DNA of 64,000 bases from Actinoalloteichus fjordicus. Its GTDB lineage: Bacteria; Actinomycetota; Actinomycetes; Mycobacteriales; Pseudonocardiaceae. Positions within the stretch are counted from its first letter, which is position 1. Each line of letters starts with the position of its first letter. The notes beneath the pieces are model-generated. The model had not been told where the DNA came from, did no database searches, and saw only the letters and a list, made by a program, of their open reading frames with translations. The position numbers and the translations under genes are program-made. The stretch lies in contig NZ_CP016076.1 of the NCBI RefSeq assembly GCF_001941625.1, positions 5,750,001 through 5,814,000 on the forward strand, given 5' to 3'. Positions 9,102 through 18,008 of this stretch are shown here, in pieces.

Positions 9102-10175
9102 CTAGTACTCGTACGGATCGGCCGGTGCCTCGACGGGCGTGACGCCCGAGACGACGAACTCCGGGACATTCCCGTTGGCCTCGGTCGCCGAGCCGGTGCG
9201 CACCTCGCCGGTGACCTCCAGCCAGCCGTCCACCGGCAGGGCGGCGAGTGTGGCTGCCTCGGCGCCGTCGGCGTCCAGCCGAAGCTTGACGGGCAGGGCA
9301 TCGGCGGCGCAGCACATGATGCGGATGCGCGCGACGTGGACCGCACCGGGTTCCGCCTGTGTGCCCGCGGAGGCTGTGGCGTCCTGGGTGTCGACCTCGT
9401 CGCGAACCAGGAACCCGGTGACCGAGATCTGCCTGCCCGTCAGCGCGCCGCTCGCGTCCCAGACCGATCGCATCACCACGTCGGTGATCGGCATCTCGGG
9501 CACGTCGCCCTCGGGAAGCGGGCCGAACAGACCGCCGCCCGACGGCGGTCGCTCGGTGATCACCGAGCGATCTCCGGCCCGCTGCACCGAGTCGGAGCCC
9601 AACGCGGGCGGCGCGACCATGAGGATGGCGAGGACCGGCAGGATGAGCATCCACGAGGACCGGCCGTGACCGTGGCCATGGCCGTCCGCCCCGCTGTGGA
9701 CCAGGGCGGCATCGGCTCTCTCCGGAGCAGCCCGGCGGGCCTCCCCCGAGGCCTGCGCCGCACCGGCCGGGCCCGAGGCAGGGCCGGGAGCCTCGTCGGC
9801 AGCGGCCGTCGCCCGCCCGGCCGCACCCACGAGGTCGACCGCCCGTGACCGGGACGTGGACGCGGCGTCGACCGTGGTGACGGACCCGATTCCGGGCAGC
9901 CCGTCCGGGGTCGGATCGGCTCGGCCGGGCGAGTGGCCCGGCTCCCGGTCGCGACCCTCGCCGCCTGCTCCAGCCGCCTGCGCGGCAGCGCCCCGATGTC
10001 CCCAGATGTCGAAGACGATGGCCGCCACGCCGACGGCGACGATGACCACACCCGCACCGAGCAGCAGCGGAAGCAGCGAAGGACGGACATAACGCAGATA
10101 GGTGCCGTCCAACGAGATCTTCACCAACGCGCCGCCCAACAGCACCAGCAGCACGTTCTGCGTCTCGCGTCGCAT
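9102..10175 (-). CDS. TIGR03943 family protein (DUF1980), permease partner
   Basis: A 357-residue membrane protein. The two N-terminal helices (about residues 7-25 and 33-58) match DUF1980. A ~110-residue Gly/Ala/Pro-rich variable linker follows, then a third hydrophobic stretch ('WMLILPVLAILMVAPPALG') and a C-terminal extracytoplasmic domain with the conserved 'RIRIMCCAADALPVKLR' double cysteine. It is paired with a YraQ-type permease just upstream, the usual arrangement. Its position next to zur suggests a metal-related role; this is inference and no Zur box was seen. Confidence 0.85.
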   Translation of the reverse strand: MRRETQNVLLVLLGGALVKISLDGTYLRYVRPSLLPLLLGAGVVIVAVGVAAIVFDIWGHRGAAAQAAGAGGEGRDREPGHSPGRADPTPDGLPGIGSVTTVDAASTSRSRAVDLVGAAGRATAAADEAPGPASGPAGAAQASGEARRAAPERADAALVHSGADGHGHGHGRSSWMLILPVLAILMVAPPALGSDSVQRAGDRSVITERPPSGGGLFGPLPEGDVPEMPITDVVMRSVWDASGALTGRQISVTGFLVRDEVDTQDATASAGTQAEPGAVHVARIRIMCCAADALPVKLRLDADGAEAATLAALPVDGWLEVTGEVRTGSATEANGNVPEFVVSGVTPVEAPADPYEY

Positions 10176-10404
10176 GTCACCGCCCTCTCTCGTGTGTCAG
10201 GCCCGGCGGTCTCGACGAGCCCGGCCTACTCGACGACACCGCACCGGAGTCGACCCCGTCGTTCGACGGCGGCCGCCACCCGACGCAGCCCACCGCAGCT
10301 GCCACGCCCACGACGACGCCGGACCGGCGGCGGGCACCTCGATAGACGTCGAGTGTCCCCGATCGCGCCCCGGCAGGCCGAGCCGACCGGGTCGCGCCCG
10401 GATT

Positions 10405-11487
10405 TCACCACTCGAGCAGCAGCGCGCTGACCAGCACCGCGCTGAGCACCGCGACCAGGAAGGTCGCGGGAGCGAACCGAGCGGCGAAGGACCGGCCGAA
10501 GGTGCCTGCCTGCATGGCGATCAGCTTGATGTCCACGGCGGGGCCGACCACCAGGAAGGCCAGCCGCGCAGGCAGCGGCAGCCCCGGCAGGGAGGCCACC
10601 ACGAAGGCATCGGCCTCGCTGCACAGGGCCAGCAGGACGGCGGCGAGCGCCATCACGATCACCGCGAGCAGGACCTGTCCGCCGAGGCTGTCCAGCCAGG
10701 AGGCCGGGACCGCGACATTGAGCACGGCGGCGGCCAGCCCGCCCAGCACCAGGTAGCCGCCCGCCTCGACCAGGTCGTGGCGCACCGTCTCGACGAAGCT
10801 CACCCAGCGGGAACCCGCCTGCTGGTCGGGCAGCCTGCGCAGGGCCCGCTCGGCGATCCACTCCGTCCGCCCCCACTTGATCCAGAGCCACCCCATCACC
10901 ATCGCGGTGAGCAGGGAGGCGAGGAACCTCGCGAGCACCATCAGCGGCTCACCGGGGAACGCGACGGCCGTGGAGACCAGCACGATCGGGTTGATCGCAG
11001 GCGCGGCGAGCAGGAACACCAGGGCGGCGGACGGGGCGATGCCCTGCTGCATCATGCGCCGTGCCACCGGCACGGACGCACATTCACAGCCCGGCAGGGC
11101 CAGCCCGGCCAGCCCGGCGACCGGGACGCCCGCCGCCTCGTTGCCCGGCAGCAGCCGCCGGAGCACCTTCGGCGGCAGGAACGCCGCGATCAGCCCGCTG
11201 ATGAGAACGCCGAGGACCAGGAACGGCAACGCCTGCACGCAGATGGCGACGAAGACGGTCGCCCCGGTGCGCAGGGCAGGCGCGTCGAGCAGGCCGACCA
11301 GCCGGTCCTGGAAGAGCATCGCGGCGAGCAGCAGGACGCAGAGCAGTTCGAGCGAGGTGACCCGCCGAGTTCTCGGCTCGCCCGCGACGGGCGGCTCGAG
11401 CCCGGTTGCCGAGGTCGGCGATTCCCGGACGTCTGGCCCGTTCGATGCAGGCTCCGGCGAGCGCGTCGCCTCCTGACCACCGCTCAT
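10405..11487 (-). CDS. YraQ-type permease (DUF318, ArsP-2-like)
   Basis: Polytopic membrane protein of 360 residues with about eight helices. The family hallmark 'GLALPGCECASVPVARRM' appears near residue 140, followed by 'AALVFLLAAPAINPIVLVST' and near the C-terminus 'VVGPAVDIKLIAMQ'. Such permeases work with TIGR03943 proteins, and the partner gene follows 229 bp downstream. The transported substrate is not known from sequence; metal or metalloid complexes are suspected in the family. Confidence 0.87.
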   Translation of the reverse strand: MSGGQEATRSPEPASNGPDVRESPTSATGLEPPVAGEPRTRRVTSLELLCVLLLAAMLFQDRLVGLLDAPALRTGATVFVAICVQALPFLVLGVLISGLIAAFLPPKVLRRLLPGNEAAGVPVAGLAGLALPGCECASVPVARRMMQQGIAPSAALVFLLAAPAINPIVLVSTAVAFPGEPLMVLARFLASLLTAMVMGWLWIKWGRTEWIAERALRRLPDQQAGSRWVSFVETVRHDLVEAGGYLVLGGLAAAVLNVAVPASWLDSLGGQVLLAVIVMALAAVLLALCSEADAFVVASLPGLPLPARLAFLVVGPAVDIKLIAMQAGTFGRSFAARFAPATFLVAVLSAVLVSALLLEW

Positions 11488-11563
11488 CGTCGTACCGGTC
11501 TCCCATCCGCGCCCGAGGCCGCTCGCCCGCGAACCGCCGCGGACTCCGACGGCGCACCACGGA

Positions 11564-12025
11564 TCACGGCCTGTCCTGACCGCCCACCGTGTCCAACAGC
11601 TCGGTCCGCAGCTGCGACGCGGTGGACACCACCAGCATCAGCATGGTGCTCAGCGGGGTGGCGCCCATGCCTTCGGCCGGGAAGGCATACCGAAGGGTGA
11701 CGTCCATGCCCCGCTCCGTGCGCACGACGCCGAGGGTGCCGAACAGGCCCTGCCCGGCCCGTTCGGCGGCCGATCTCGCCAGCGTGCCGTCGTCCGGCAG
11801 GTCCCAGGCGACGACGCAGGTGAGGCTGAGCACGGTGAGCCCCTCGGCCAGCTGCATGGCCTGCACGGCACACGGCACCTCACCGTGGCGGAAGGTCAAC
11901 GCGCCGTCGTCGTCGGTGTGCACCTCGTGATAGCGCTCCAGCGCTTCACGGGCGGCGACGAGGAGTTCCGCGGTCTTGGCCGCCTCGCCCGCTCTCTGGT
12001 CCGAGGGAATCTCCGAGTCCGTCAC
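11564..12025 (-). CDS. YbjN domain protein
   Basis: A soluble 153-residue protein with the YbjN/type-III-chaperone-like fold: 'TFRHGEVPCAVQAMQLAEGL', then 'LFGTLGVVRTERGMDVTLRY' and a final helix. YbjN proteins are linked to stress and growth control, but no biochemical activity is established. The gene begins one base after the uppS stop and ends 76 bp before the permease gene. In mycobacteria a hypothetical gene occupies the same slot between furB and uppS. Confidence 0.72.
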   Translation of the reverse strand: MTDSEIPSDQRAGEAAKTAELLVAAREALERYHEVHTDDDGALTFRHGEVPCAVQAMQLAEGLTVLSLTCVVAWDLPDDGTLARSAAERAGQGLFGTLGVVRTERGMDVTLRYAFPAEGMGATPLSTMLMLVVSTASQLRTELLDTVGGQDRP

Positions 12026-12895
12026 TTAGCTGGCGCCTCCGTTCGGTTCTTCGATGACGACGTCGTCGCCCTCGGCGGGCGGGGTGGGTCCGGCCTGCTG
12101 GTTCTTCACGCCGCCGAAGCGCCGGTCCCGCTGGGCGTAGGCCTCGCAGGCCCGCCACAACGCCATCCGGTCGAAGTCGGGGAACAGCGTCTCCATGAAG
12201 ACCAGCTCGGCGTAGGCCGACTGCCAGACCAGGAAGTTCGAGGTACGCAGCTCGCCGGAGGGCCGGAGGAAGAGATCGACGTCCGGCATCTCCGGGTTGT
12301 ACAGGTACTTCGCGATGAGCTTCTCGTCGACCTTGTCCGGGTTGATCTCGCCTGCGGCCACCCGCTGCGCGATCTCCTTGGCGGCGTCGGCGATCTCGGC
12401 CCGGCCGCCATAGTTGACGCACAGCGTGAGGGTGAGGACATCGTTGTCCTTGGTGCGCTCCTCGGCGTCCTCCAGCTGGTCGATGACGCTGCGCCACAGC
12501 TTGGGACGGCGGCCCGCCCAGCGCACCCGCACCCCGTGCTCGACCATGAAGTCGGTGCGCTTGCGCAGCACGTCGCGGTTGTAGCCCATCAGGAAGCGCA
12601 CCTCATCCGGGCTTCGCTTCCAGTTCTCCGTGGAGAAGACGTAGACCGACAACCACTTGACGCCGAGTTCGATGGCTCCGCTGACGACGTCGCTGAGCAC
12701 CTCCTCGCCCCGTCTGTGACCGTCGGTGCGGGGCAGCCCTCTGGCTTTCGCCCATCGCCCGTTGCCGTCCATCACCAGCGCAACGTGGTTGGGCACCAAC
12801 GCTGGCGGAATGGCGGGGGGACGTGCCCCGGACGGGTGCGGGTCAGGCGGGCGGGGCGTGTACTGGTCTCGCCCGCTCCGGAACCGACGCAGCAT
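12026..12895 (-). CDS. uppS: Isoprenyl transferase (cis-prenyl diphosphate synthase)
   Basis: Condenses isopentenyl diphosphate with an allylic starter to make the polyprenyl diphosphate carrier for cell-wall synthesis. Conserved regions are '[19 protein letters not shown]' (phosphate-binding Asp/Asn), '[10 protein letters not shown]', '[13 protein letters not shown]' and the C-terminal '[19 protein letters not shown]' (RxSGE.R.SNF). The start is ATG at 12895 (289 aa); an upstream ATG at 12940 is possible, and a GAGGAGG lies about 11 bases before 12895. The chain length of the product cannot be told from this reading. Confidence 0.95.
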   Translation of the reverse strand: MLRRFRSGRDQYTPRPPDPHPSGARPPAIPPALVPNHVALVMDGNGRWAKARGLPRTDGHRRGEEVLSDVVSGAIELGVKWLSVYVFSTENWKRSPDEVRFLMGYNRDVLRKRTDFMVEHGVRVRWAGRRPKLWRSVIDQLEDAEERTKDNDVLTLTLCVNYGGRAEIADAAKEIAQRVAAGEINPDKVDEKLIAKYLYNPEMPDVDLFLRPSGELRTSNFLVWQSAYAELVFMETLFPDFDRMALWRACEAYAQRDRRFGGVKNQQAGPTPPAEGDDVVIEEPNGGAS

Positions 12896-12970
12896 CAGAC
12901 GACTGACCTCCTCATGGTCTCCCCCTGCGACGCTGGACAAACACGGTCATCCTGCCCGACGGCGTGTCGG

Positions 12971-13064
12971 GACCGGCCGGCGGCCGGTCGGAGATCGCTC
13001 GGCCTGCTTCGGCAGGACGTAGGAGACACCGGAGCCGCCGACCCGGCAGGCGGGTCGGCGGCTC
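12971..13064. terminator. Tandem hairpins after the ABC-transporter operon
   Basis: The 375-bp gap before uppS holds two strong hairpins: GACCGGCC/GGCCGGTC (12971-12989, loop 3) and a 14-bp perfect stem GAGCCGCCGACCCG/CGGGTCGGCGGCTC (13032-13064, loop 5). They lie about 200 bp past the stop of the last ABC gene. Neither is followed by a U-tract, so they could equally be processing or roadblock structures. Nothing else is seen in this gap. Confidence 0.6.
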
Positions 13065-13270
13065 TGGCCGAAGTGTGGTCGGCAGCTCTGAGCCGACGCC
13101 GCAGCAGCTCCCTCTTTCACCGGCTCGCCCGCAAGGGGCGGCTCGGCTCTGCTGCGATCGTCATCGGGCTGCGTGATCGGTGCCGACGTCCGGCCGTCAC
13201 GCGGCTCACGGACGATGTCGATCAGACCGTCAGCGACCGGAACGCACCGACGCTCCCGATCACATCCGGG

Positions 13271-14011
13271 TCAGTCCCACCGGAAGGTCTTGGCCGCGAT
13301 CCCGATGAGCACGACGCCGTAGGCGACGACCACGGCGACGGCACCGAGCACGGGCCAGCCGCCCTGGTAGGTGTCCTGCAGGAGTTGCACCCCGGCACCG
13401 ATGGGCGTGAGGTCGCTGATCGTGCGCAACAGGTCGGACATCGTGTCGCGGGGCGCCCACACTCCGGCGAAGAACATGACCGGGAAGTAGATGAACGTCG
13501 CCACTCCCGAGGCCATCCGGGAGTTCGGTGCCAGCGCACAGACGAGCAGCCCGATACCGAACAACGAGACCGCCAACAGCACGACGACCAGCACTAGACC
13601 GAGGGGGTTCGCCGGCAGCGGCGAGTCGAAGGCGAACCGTGCCACCACGATCACCACGGCGATCGAGGCGAGCGCGACGGCCATGTTCACCAGCAGCTGG
13701 GCGAGCAGCATCGACAGCGGGGACACCGGTGTCGTGGACAGCCTGCGCAGGATGCCCTTCTCCCGGTAGGTGGCCATCACGGCGGGCAGCGTGTTGATGG
13801 CGACGGTGGCGAGCGCAATGGCGATCATGATCGGCACGTACAGATCAAGCAGCCGCACACCCCCGGCCTCGGGTATCACGTCCCGGAACATCGGGATCAT
13901 GCCGAAGATCACCAAGAGTGCGGGCGGGAAGGCGAAGCCGAGGATCGCTGCGGTCGGGTCGCGGAAGAAGAGCTTCCACTCGTGGACGAAGAGCCTGGTC
14001 AGTTGAGACAT
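13271..14011 (-). CDS. ABC-2 type transporter permease
   Basis: Integral membrane subunit of 246 residues with six predicted helices. It has the ABC-2 opening 'LFVHEWKLFFRDPTAAILG' and the characteristic 'TYREKGILRRLSTTPVSP' cytoplasmic segment. It pairs with the ATPase immediately upstream (one base between the genes) and is probably an exporter of drugs, lipids or peptides; the substrate is unknown. It is the last gene of the island, followed by the hairpins at 12971-13064. Confidence 0.88.
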   Translation of the reverse strand: MSQLTRLFVHEWKLFFRDPTAAILGFAFPPALLVIFGMIPMFRDVIPEAGGVRLLDLYVPIMIAIALATVAINTLPAVMATYREKGILRRLSTTPVSPLSMLLAQLLVNMAVALASIAVVIVVARFAFDSPLPANPLGLVLVVVLLAVSLFGIGLLVCALAPNSRMASGVATFIYFPVMFFAGVWAPRDTMSDLLRTISDLTPIGAGVQLLQDTYQGGWPVLGAVAVVVAYGVVLIGIAAKTFRWD

Positions 14012-14012
14012 G

Positions 14013-14945
14013 TCACTTGCTCCCTGCTGCGACGGGGTTCTCTTCGATGCGCCGCCCGGTCAGGGCGACGAAGGCGTCTTCGAGGCTGGCCTGATCCATC
14101 CGCAGGTCGACGGGGCTGACACCGACGGCGGCCAGGCCGGTGGTCACTGCCAGCAACAGGTCTCCCGAGCCGCTGACCAGCAGCCGGTCGCCCTGTCGTT
14201 CCACGGACGTGACCTCGGGCAGTGCGGCGAGGACGCGGTCGTCGATCGGGGCCGACGGGCGGAAGCGGATGCGCTGCTCGGCCTGGACGTTCGCGATCAG
14301 CCCGCCGGGACTGTCCACTGCGGCCACTCGGCCCCCGTTGATCAAGGCGATGCGGTCGCAGAGGCGCTCGGCCTCCTCCATGAAGTGGGTGACCAGCACG
14401 ATCGTGACGCCCCGCCGCCGGACGCCCTCGATGACCTCCCAGGTGTCCCGCCGGGCCTGCGGGTCCAGCCCGGTGGTCAGCTCGTCGAGGAAGGCGATCT
14501 TCGGCCCGCCCACCAGTGACAACGCGATGGACAGCCGTTGCTTCTGGCCGCCGGAGAGCTTGCCGTAACGGCTGCTCAGCTTGTCCGTGAGGCCGAGGGC
14601 CTCGGCGAGGGGCCGCCAGTCGACCGGCGTGCGGTAGAAGGAGCTGTACAGCTCCAACGACTCGCGCACCGTCGCCTTCTCCGGCAGCGCGCTCTCCTGG
14701 AGCTGCACCCCGATCAGCTGGCGCAGCTCCGATCGGTCCCGCCTCGGATGCCGACCGAGCACCTCGATGCTGCCGCCGTCCGGGGCCCGCAGGCCCTCGA
14801 TGCACTCCACCGTGGTGGTCTTCCCGGCACCGTTGGGACCGATGATTCCGAAGATCTCGCCCTCCTCCACGGTGAAGGAGACGTCGTGCACCGCGACGTG
14901 ATTCGGATAGCTCTTGCGCAGGTTTCGCACTTCGATGACAGACAC
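14013..14945 (-). CDS. ABC transporter ATP-binding protein
   Basis: ATPase of 310 residues: Walker A 'GPNGAGKTTTVE' (about residue 38), signature 'LSGGQKQRLSIALSL', then a Walker B 'IAFLDELTTGLDPQARRD' in which the usual Pro after Asp-Glu is Leu, and H-loop 'VLVTHFMEEAERLCDR'. A ~90-residue C-terminal domain follows, as in drug- or lipid-export ATPases. It is coupled with the ABC-2 permease directly downstream. It belongs to the minus-strand island headed by the GntR gene, 49 bp after a membrane-protein gene. Confidence 0.9.
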   Translation of the reverse strand: MSVIEVRNLRKSYPNHVAVHDVSFTVEEGEIFGIIGPNGAGKTTTVECIEGLRAPDGGSIEVLGRHPRRDRSELRQLIGVQLQESALPEKATVRESLELYSSFYRTPVDWRPLAEALGLTDKLSSRYGKLSGGQKQRLSIALSLVGGPKIAFLDELTTGLDPQARRDTWEVIEGVRRRGVTIVLVTHFMEEAERLCDRIALINGGRVAAVDSPGGLIANVQAEQRIRFRPSAPIDDRVLAALPEVTSVERQGDRLLVSGSGDLLLAVTTGLAAVGVSPVDLRMDQASLEDAFVALTGRRIEENPVAAGSK

Positions 14946-14993
14946 GGGTACTCCTCGTGGATGATCTGAATTCTTGGGACGAGAACGGCAGAC

Positions 14994-15725
14994 TTATTCG
15001 GCGGCGGCGGTGAACGGAATCTCCCGCGCCAGGAGATGAGTGGCCACCGCAGGTATCGCGACACACACCGCGCCGATTCCCAGGAACCACGCGACGGAGG
15101 TCGCGTCGGACCCCGGGAAGCCGCTGGCAGCGCTGCCGCCGAATCGAATGAGAGCCCATTCGACGATGACCACCGGAATGACCGGCAGCGCGAGCAGCGG
15201 CCACCGTCCGAGGCCGCTCCCGCGATGGAAGATCACGCCGATCAGACAGCCCGCGACCAGGTGAACCAGGCCGATGACGAGGTTCTCCGCCAGGATGAGA
15301 TGCACCTGCTCGATCGATCCGTACAGGTGGGCGCCGCTGAGCTGAGCCGGGAGCCCGACGGCGTCGTGGATGAGGCGCTCGCCCCAGAGAACGACCGTAG
15401 TGCCGATTCCGAGCAGGAGCGCCATGGCCACGGCGACGACTCGCCAGGCGGCCAGGAACTCACCGCGCGTGATTCCCGTCGCCACGGACTGCAGCAGCGA
15501 AACGGTCAGCATTCCCATTCCGATGCCTGCCAGCGCGTATTTGATCGAATACGGGACGATCCAGTCCGCGACGCTGAACTCAAGCTGCCCGAAGATCGCG
15601 ATGAGAACACTGACGATGGCGACCGCGACGAGCACAATGGCCCAGAAGATCGCCAGCCACGAGCTCTGAGTTCGCAGCAGTCGGGTGCTGAGGGTGGGCA
15701 GAATCGATTTTCTCGTGGTCACCAT
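14994..15725 (-). CDS. Multi-spanning membrane protein, paralogue of the 15982-16710 protein
   Basis: A 243-residue protein with six hydrophobic segments and no soluble domain, so a likely ABC permease subunit. The segment 'LSGAHLYGSIEQVHLILAEN', followed by 'IGLVHLVAGCLIG', matches the equivalent part of the next membrane protein upstream ('NGAHLFTSREQVLLAITE', 'LGLVHLLAGAVIG'), showing that the two are duplicates. The ATG at 15725 has GGAGAGAG upstream. It is separated from its paralogue by 256 bp that I read as non-coding, G-rich sequence. Confidence 0.75.
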   Translation of the reverse strand: MVTTRKSILPTLSTRLLRTQSSWLAIFWAIVLVAVAIVSVLIAIFGQLEFSVADWIVPYSIKYALAGIGMGMLTVSLLQSVATGITRGEFLAAWRVVAVAMALLLGIGTTVVLWGERLIHDAVGLPAQLSGAHLYGSIEQVHLILAENLVIGLVHLVAGCLIGVIFHRGSGLGRWPLLALPVIPVVIVEWALIRFGGSAASGFPGSDATSVAWFLGIGAVCVAIPAVATHLLAREIPFTAAAE

Positions 15726-15981
15726 GATTGATCTCTCTCCGGGTTCGACGGGACGACGCGGGGTGTCTCGCCGGATTCACCCTGGGGTGCGCCGCAGCCG
15801 GACCAGCCGCGGCGGTTCCGTCCTCGGCCGCGCTCGGCGATGCGCGTGGCCTGACCGAGCCCCCTCGCCCGCACGCAACCGCGGGCAGAGAACGGGCGAG
15901 TCGGGGATGTGCGGTCGGGCGCTGCGGTCGGGGGATGTTGCGGGTCGGGGTCGGCCGGGCACGGTTCGGCGAACGCGCAGG

Positions 15982-16710
15982 TCAGGGTGTTCGGATCGGG
16001 ATGTCGCGGAGTAGCAGGTGACAGCCCGCCGCCGCAGCCAGGACCGACAGGACCACGATCGGGGTGCCGACGGCGACCGACAGCCGGGACAGGTCGAGCG
16101 CCGCCACGGCCCTGCTGACCCAGCCGGTGGCCATGGCGAACTCCGTGACCACAGCGGGCACCAGCGCGACGGGGATCAGGAACAGGCCGCGCAGCCAGCC
16201 GAACCGATAGAAGCCCGCACCGATCACCGCGCCTGCCAGCAGGTGCACCAGCCCGAGCACGCCGAACTCCGTGATCGCCAGCAGGACCTGCTCCCGCGAC
16301 GTGAACAGGTGTGCCCCGTTCACCTCTTGATCAACGGACATGGTGCCGAGGAGGAAGCCCTCGAACACCAGCCCGCCCCATTGCATCAGTGCGAAGGCCG
16401 CCGAGATGAGCACGGCGAAGATCCCGGCATCCGCCACGAACCTCCGGCGCGTCACACCGTGCGTCACGAACATCGGCAGGAACAGCGTCGGCAGCATGAT
16501 CCCGATCGCGAAGAGGAAGTACCTCGGCGGATTCGAGAACGACCAGCCTGCGGTGGTCGTCGGATCACCTGCGCCGAGGACGTTCGCCACGACCCAGATC
16601 ACGATCACGACGATGATCAGGACGGCCCAGTAGCCGATCAGCACGGCGCGGAGGCCGCCGATCAGGGCCGTGAGGATGCTCCCGGTCGCCGGGGCCGCAC
16701 GGGTCTTCAT
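15982..16710 (-). CDS. Multi-spanning membrane protein, probable YtrB-partner permease
   Basis: A 242-residue, six-helix membrane protein that overlaps the upstream ATPase gene by four bases, so it is the likely transmembrane partner of that ATPase. It opens with 'LRAVLIGYWAVLIIVVIVIW' and carries the block 'NGAHLFTSREQVLLAITE' shared with its paralogue at 14994-15725. It has no recognised substrate-binding domain. The arrangement GntR-ATPase-permease resembles Ytr-type operons that respond to cell-wall-active compounds in Firmicutes; a similar role here is inference. Confidence 0.75.
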   Translation of the reverse strand: MKTRAAPATGSILTALIGGLRAVLIGYWAVLIIVVIVIWVVANVLGAGDPTTTAGWSFSNPPRYFLFAIGIMLPTLFLPMFVTHGVTRRRFVADAGIFAVLISAAFALMQWGGLVFEGFLLGTMSVDQEVNGAHLFTSREQVLLAITEFGVLGLVHLLAGAVIGAGFYRFGWLRGLFLIPVALVPAVVTEFAMATGWVSRAVAALDLSRLSVAVGTPIVVLSVLAAAAGCHLLLRDIPIRTP

Positions 16711-17585
16711 CGCTCCGCCTCTCTGGACCCGGTCAGGTGCACGAACAGGTCCTGAATCCCGACCGGCCCCAGTTCGAGCCCCTCGGCGCGGGCCCGATCG
16801 CGCTGGTCTGCCGTGAGTGCGCCGTACACCGTCGCCGACTTCGTGCCGCCGAGCTGCTGTTCACTGAGCACGGTCAACGACGCGGTGAAGCGATCCACCG
16901 TCTCGGCGGGGCCGGTCACCGCCGCACCGCGCTCCCGCAGTGTCTCGGTCTCCTCGTGCAGCACCAGGCCGCCGCGATCGATGATCACGACCTCCTCGAA
17001 CAGCGAGCCGACCTCCTCGATGAGGTGCGTGGAGAGGATGACCGTCCTGGGGTTCTCCAGGTAGTCGTCGAGCAGCTCGTCGTAGAAGGCGTACCGGGAC
17101 GGGGCGTCCATGCCGAGGTAGGACTCGTCGAAGATGGTCAGCGGCGCCCGCGAGGCCATCCCCAGCGTCACGCCGAGTGCCGACTTCTTTCCCCTGGACA
17201 GCGCGTCGACCGACTTCTTCTTCTGAATCTCGAACCGCTCCAGCAGCCGCTCGGCGTAGTCGGCGTCCCAGTTCGGCCGGAAGGCGGCGGCGAAGTCGAG
17301 CGTCGCCTTGACACTGCTGCCCGCCGTGTCACCGCTCTCCCGGATGAAGCAGATCTGCCGGACGATCTCGGCGTTCTCGAAGGGCTCCTGCCCGCCGACC
17401 CGCACGACACCGCCGGAGGCCTTGCGGAAGGCCGCGATCACCGACAACAGGGTGCTCTTGCCCGATCCGTTGCGACCGAGCAGCCCATGGATCTTGCCCC
17501 CGGCGAGGGTGAAGCTGAGATCCCGAACGGCCGTGAACCTGCCGTAGTCGACGCGAAGCCCTTCGACTGCGATGTCCAACGTCAT
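16707..17585 (-). CDS. ABC transporter ATP-binding protein, YtrB-like
   Basis: ATPase of 292 residues with Walker A 'GRNGSGKSTLLS' (about residue 36), a non-classical signature 'LSRGKKSALGVTLGM', Walker B 'LTIFDESYLGMDAPSR' and H-loop 'TVILSTHLIEEVG'. The LSRG signature and the FDE-x-YLGMD Walker B are typical of the YtrB subgroup that sits behind YtrA-type GntR regulators. A ~70-residue C-terminal extension follows. It overlaps both the GntR gene before it and the permease gene after it by four bases. Confidence 0.88.
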   Translation of the reverse strand: MTLDIAVEGLRVDYGRFTAVRDLSFTLAGGKIHGLLGRNGSGKSTLLSVIAAFRKASGGVVRVGGQEPFENAEIVRQICFIRESGDTAGSSVKATLDFAAAFRPNWDADYAERLLERFEIQKKKSVDALSRGKKSALGVTLGMASRAPLTIFDESYLGMDAPSRYAFYDELLDDYLENPRTVILSTHLIEEVGSLFEEVVIIDRGGLVLHEETETLRERGAAVTGPAETVDRFTASLTVLSEQQLGGTKSATVYGALTADQRDRARAEGLELGPVGIQDLFVHLTGSREAER

Positions 17586-17950
17586 CGGTCACTCCTCTGC
17601 TGCTGTTCCTGGATTCGCTGGACGACCTCGTCGAGGGAGATGCCGACGATCCGCGCCTCGGTCACCATCGCGTCGACGACCTCCTCGAAGAAGCGCTGCC
17701 GCCGCTGAGCCCGCAGGGTCTCCTGCGCCCCCTGACTGACGAACATCCCGATACCCCTCTTCTTGTAGAGCACGCCCTCTTCGATCAACTGGTGGAAACC
17801 CTTGGCTGCGGTGGCGGGGTTGATCCGGTAGAAGGCGGCGTACTGGTTCGTCGACATGACCTGTGCGTCCTCAGCCAGTTCGCCGCCGAGGATGTCGTTC
17901 TTGATCCGCTCGGCGATCTGTTGATAGATCGGGCTTCGGTCGTCGAACAC
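17582..17950 (-). CDS. GntR-family transcriptional regulator, YtrA subfamily
   Basis: A 122-residue repressor with an N-terminal winged helix ('PIYQQIAERIKNDILGGELA', 'YRINPATAAKGFHQLIEEGV') and a short helical dimerisation tail, the YtrA type that lacks a large effector domain. It is the first gene of the ABC island and probably represses it through the palindrome that starts 13 bp upstream of its start codon. The start is GTG at 17950 with AGGGGG six bases before it. The effector is unknown; cell-wall antibiotics are typical for the subfamily. Confidence 0.9.
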   Translation of the reverse strand: MFDDRSPIYQQIAERIKNDILGGELAEDAQVMSTNQYAAFYRINPATAAKGFHQLIEEGVLYKKRGIGMFVSQGAQETLRAQRRQRFFEEVVDAMVTEARIVGISLDEVVQRIQEQQQRSDR

Positions 17951-17962
17951 CTCGGCCCCCTA

Positions 17963-18008
17963 GTTCGCTGGTTCATTACTCATGTAATGAACCATAGCAC
18001 CAGCGAAC
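17963..18008. promoter_or_regulatory. Nested palindromic operator of the GntR/ABC island
   Basis: A perfect inverted repeat GGTTCATTAC-N4-GTAATGAACC (17970-17993) sits inside a second inverted repeat, GTTCGCTGG (17963-17971) and CCAGCGAAC (18000-18008). It lies just upstream of the GntR start, overlapping the presumed promoter, where a YtrA-type repressor would bind. Confidence 0.8.

Noticed and set aside
7898-11563. Zur box near zur or the permease pair
   Set aside because: No palindrome of the TGAAAATGATTTTCA type could be seen in the intergenic segments by eye.
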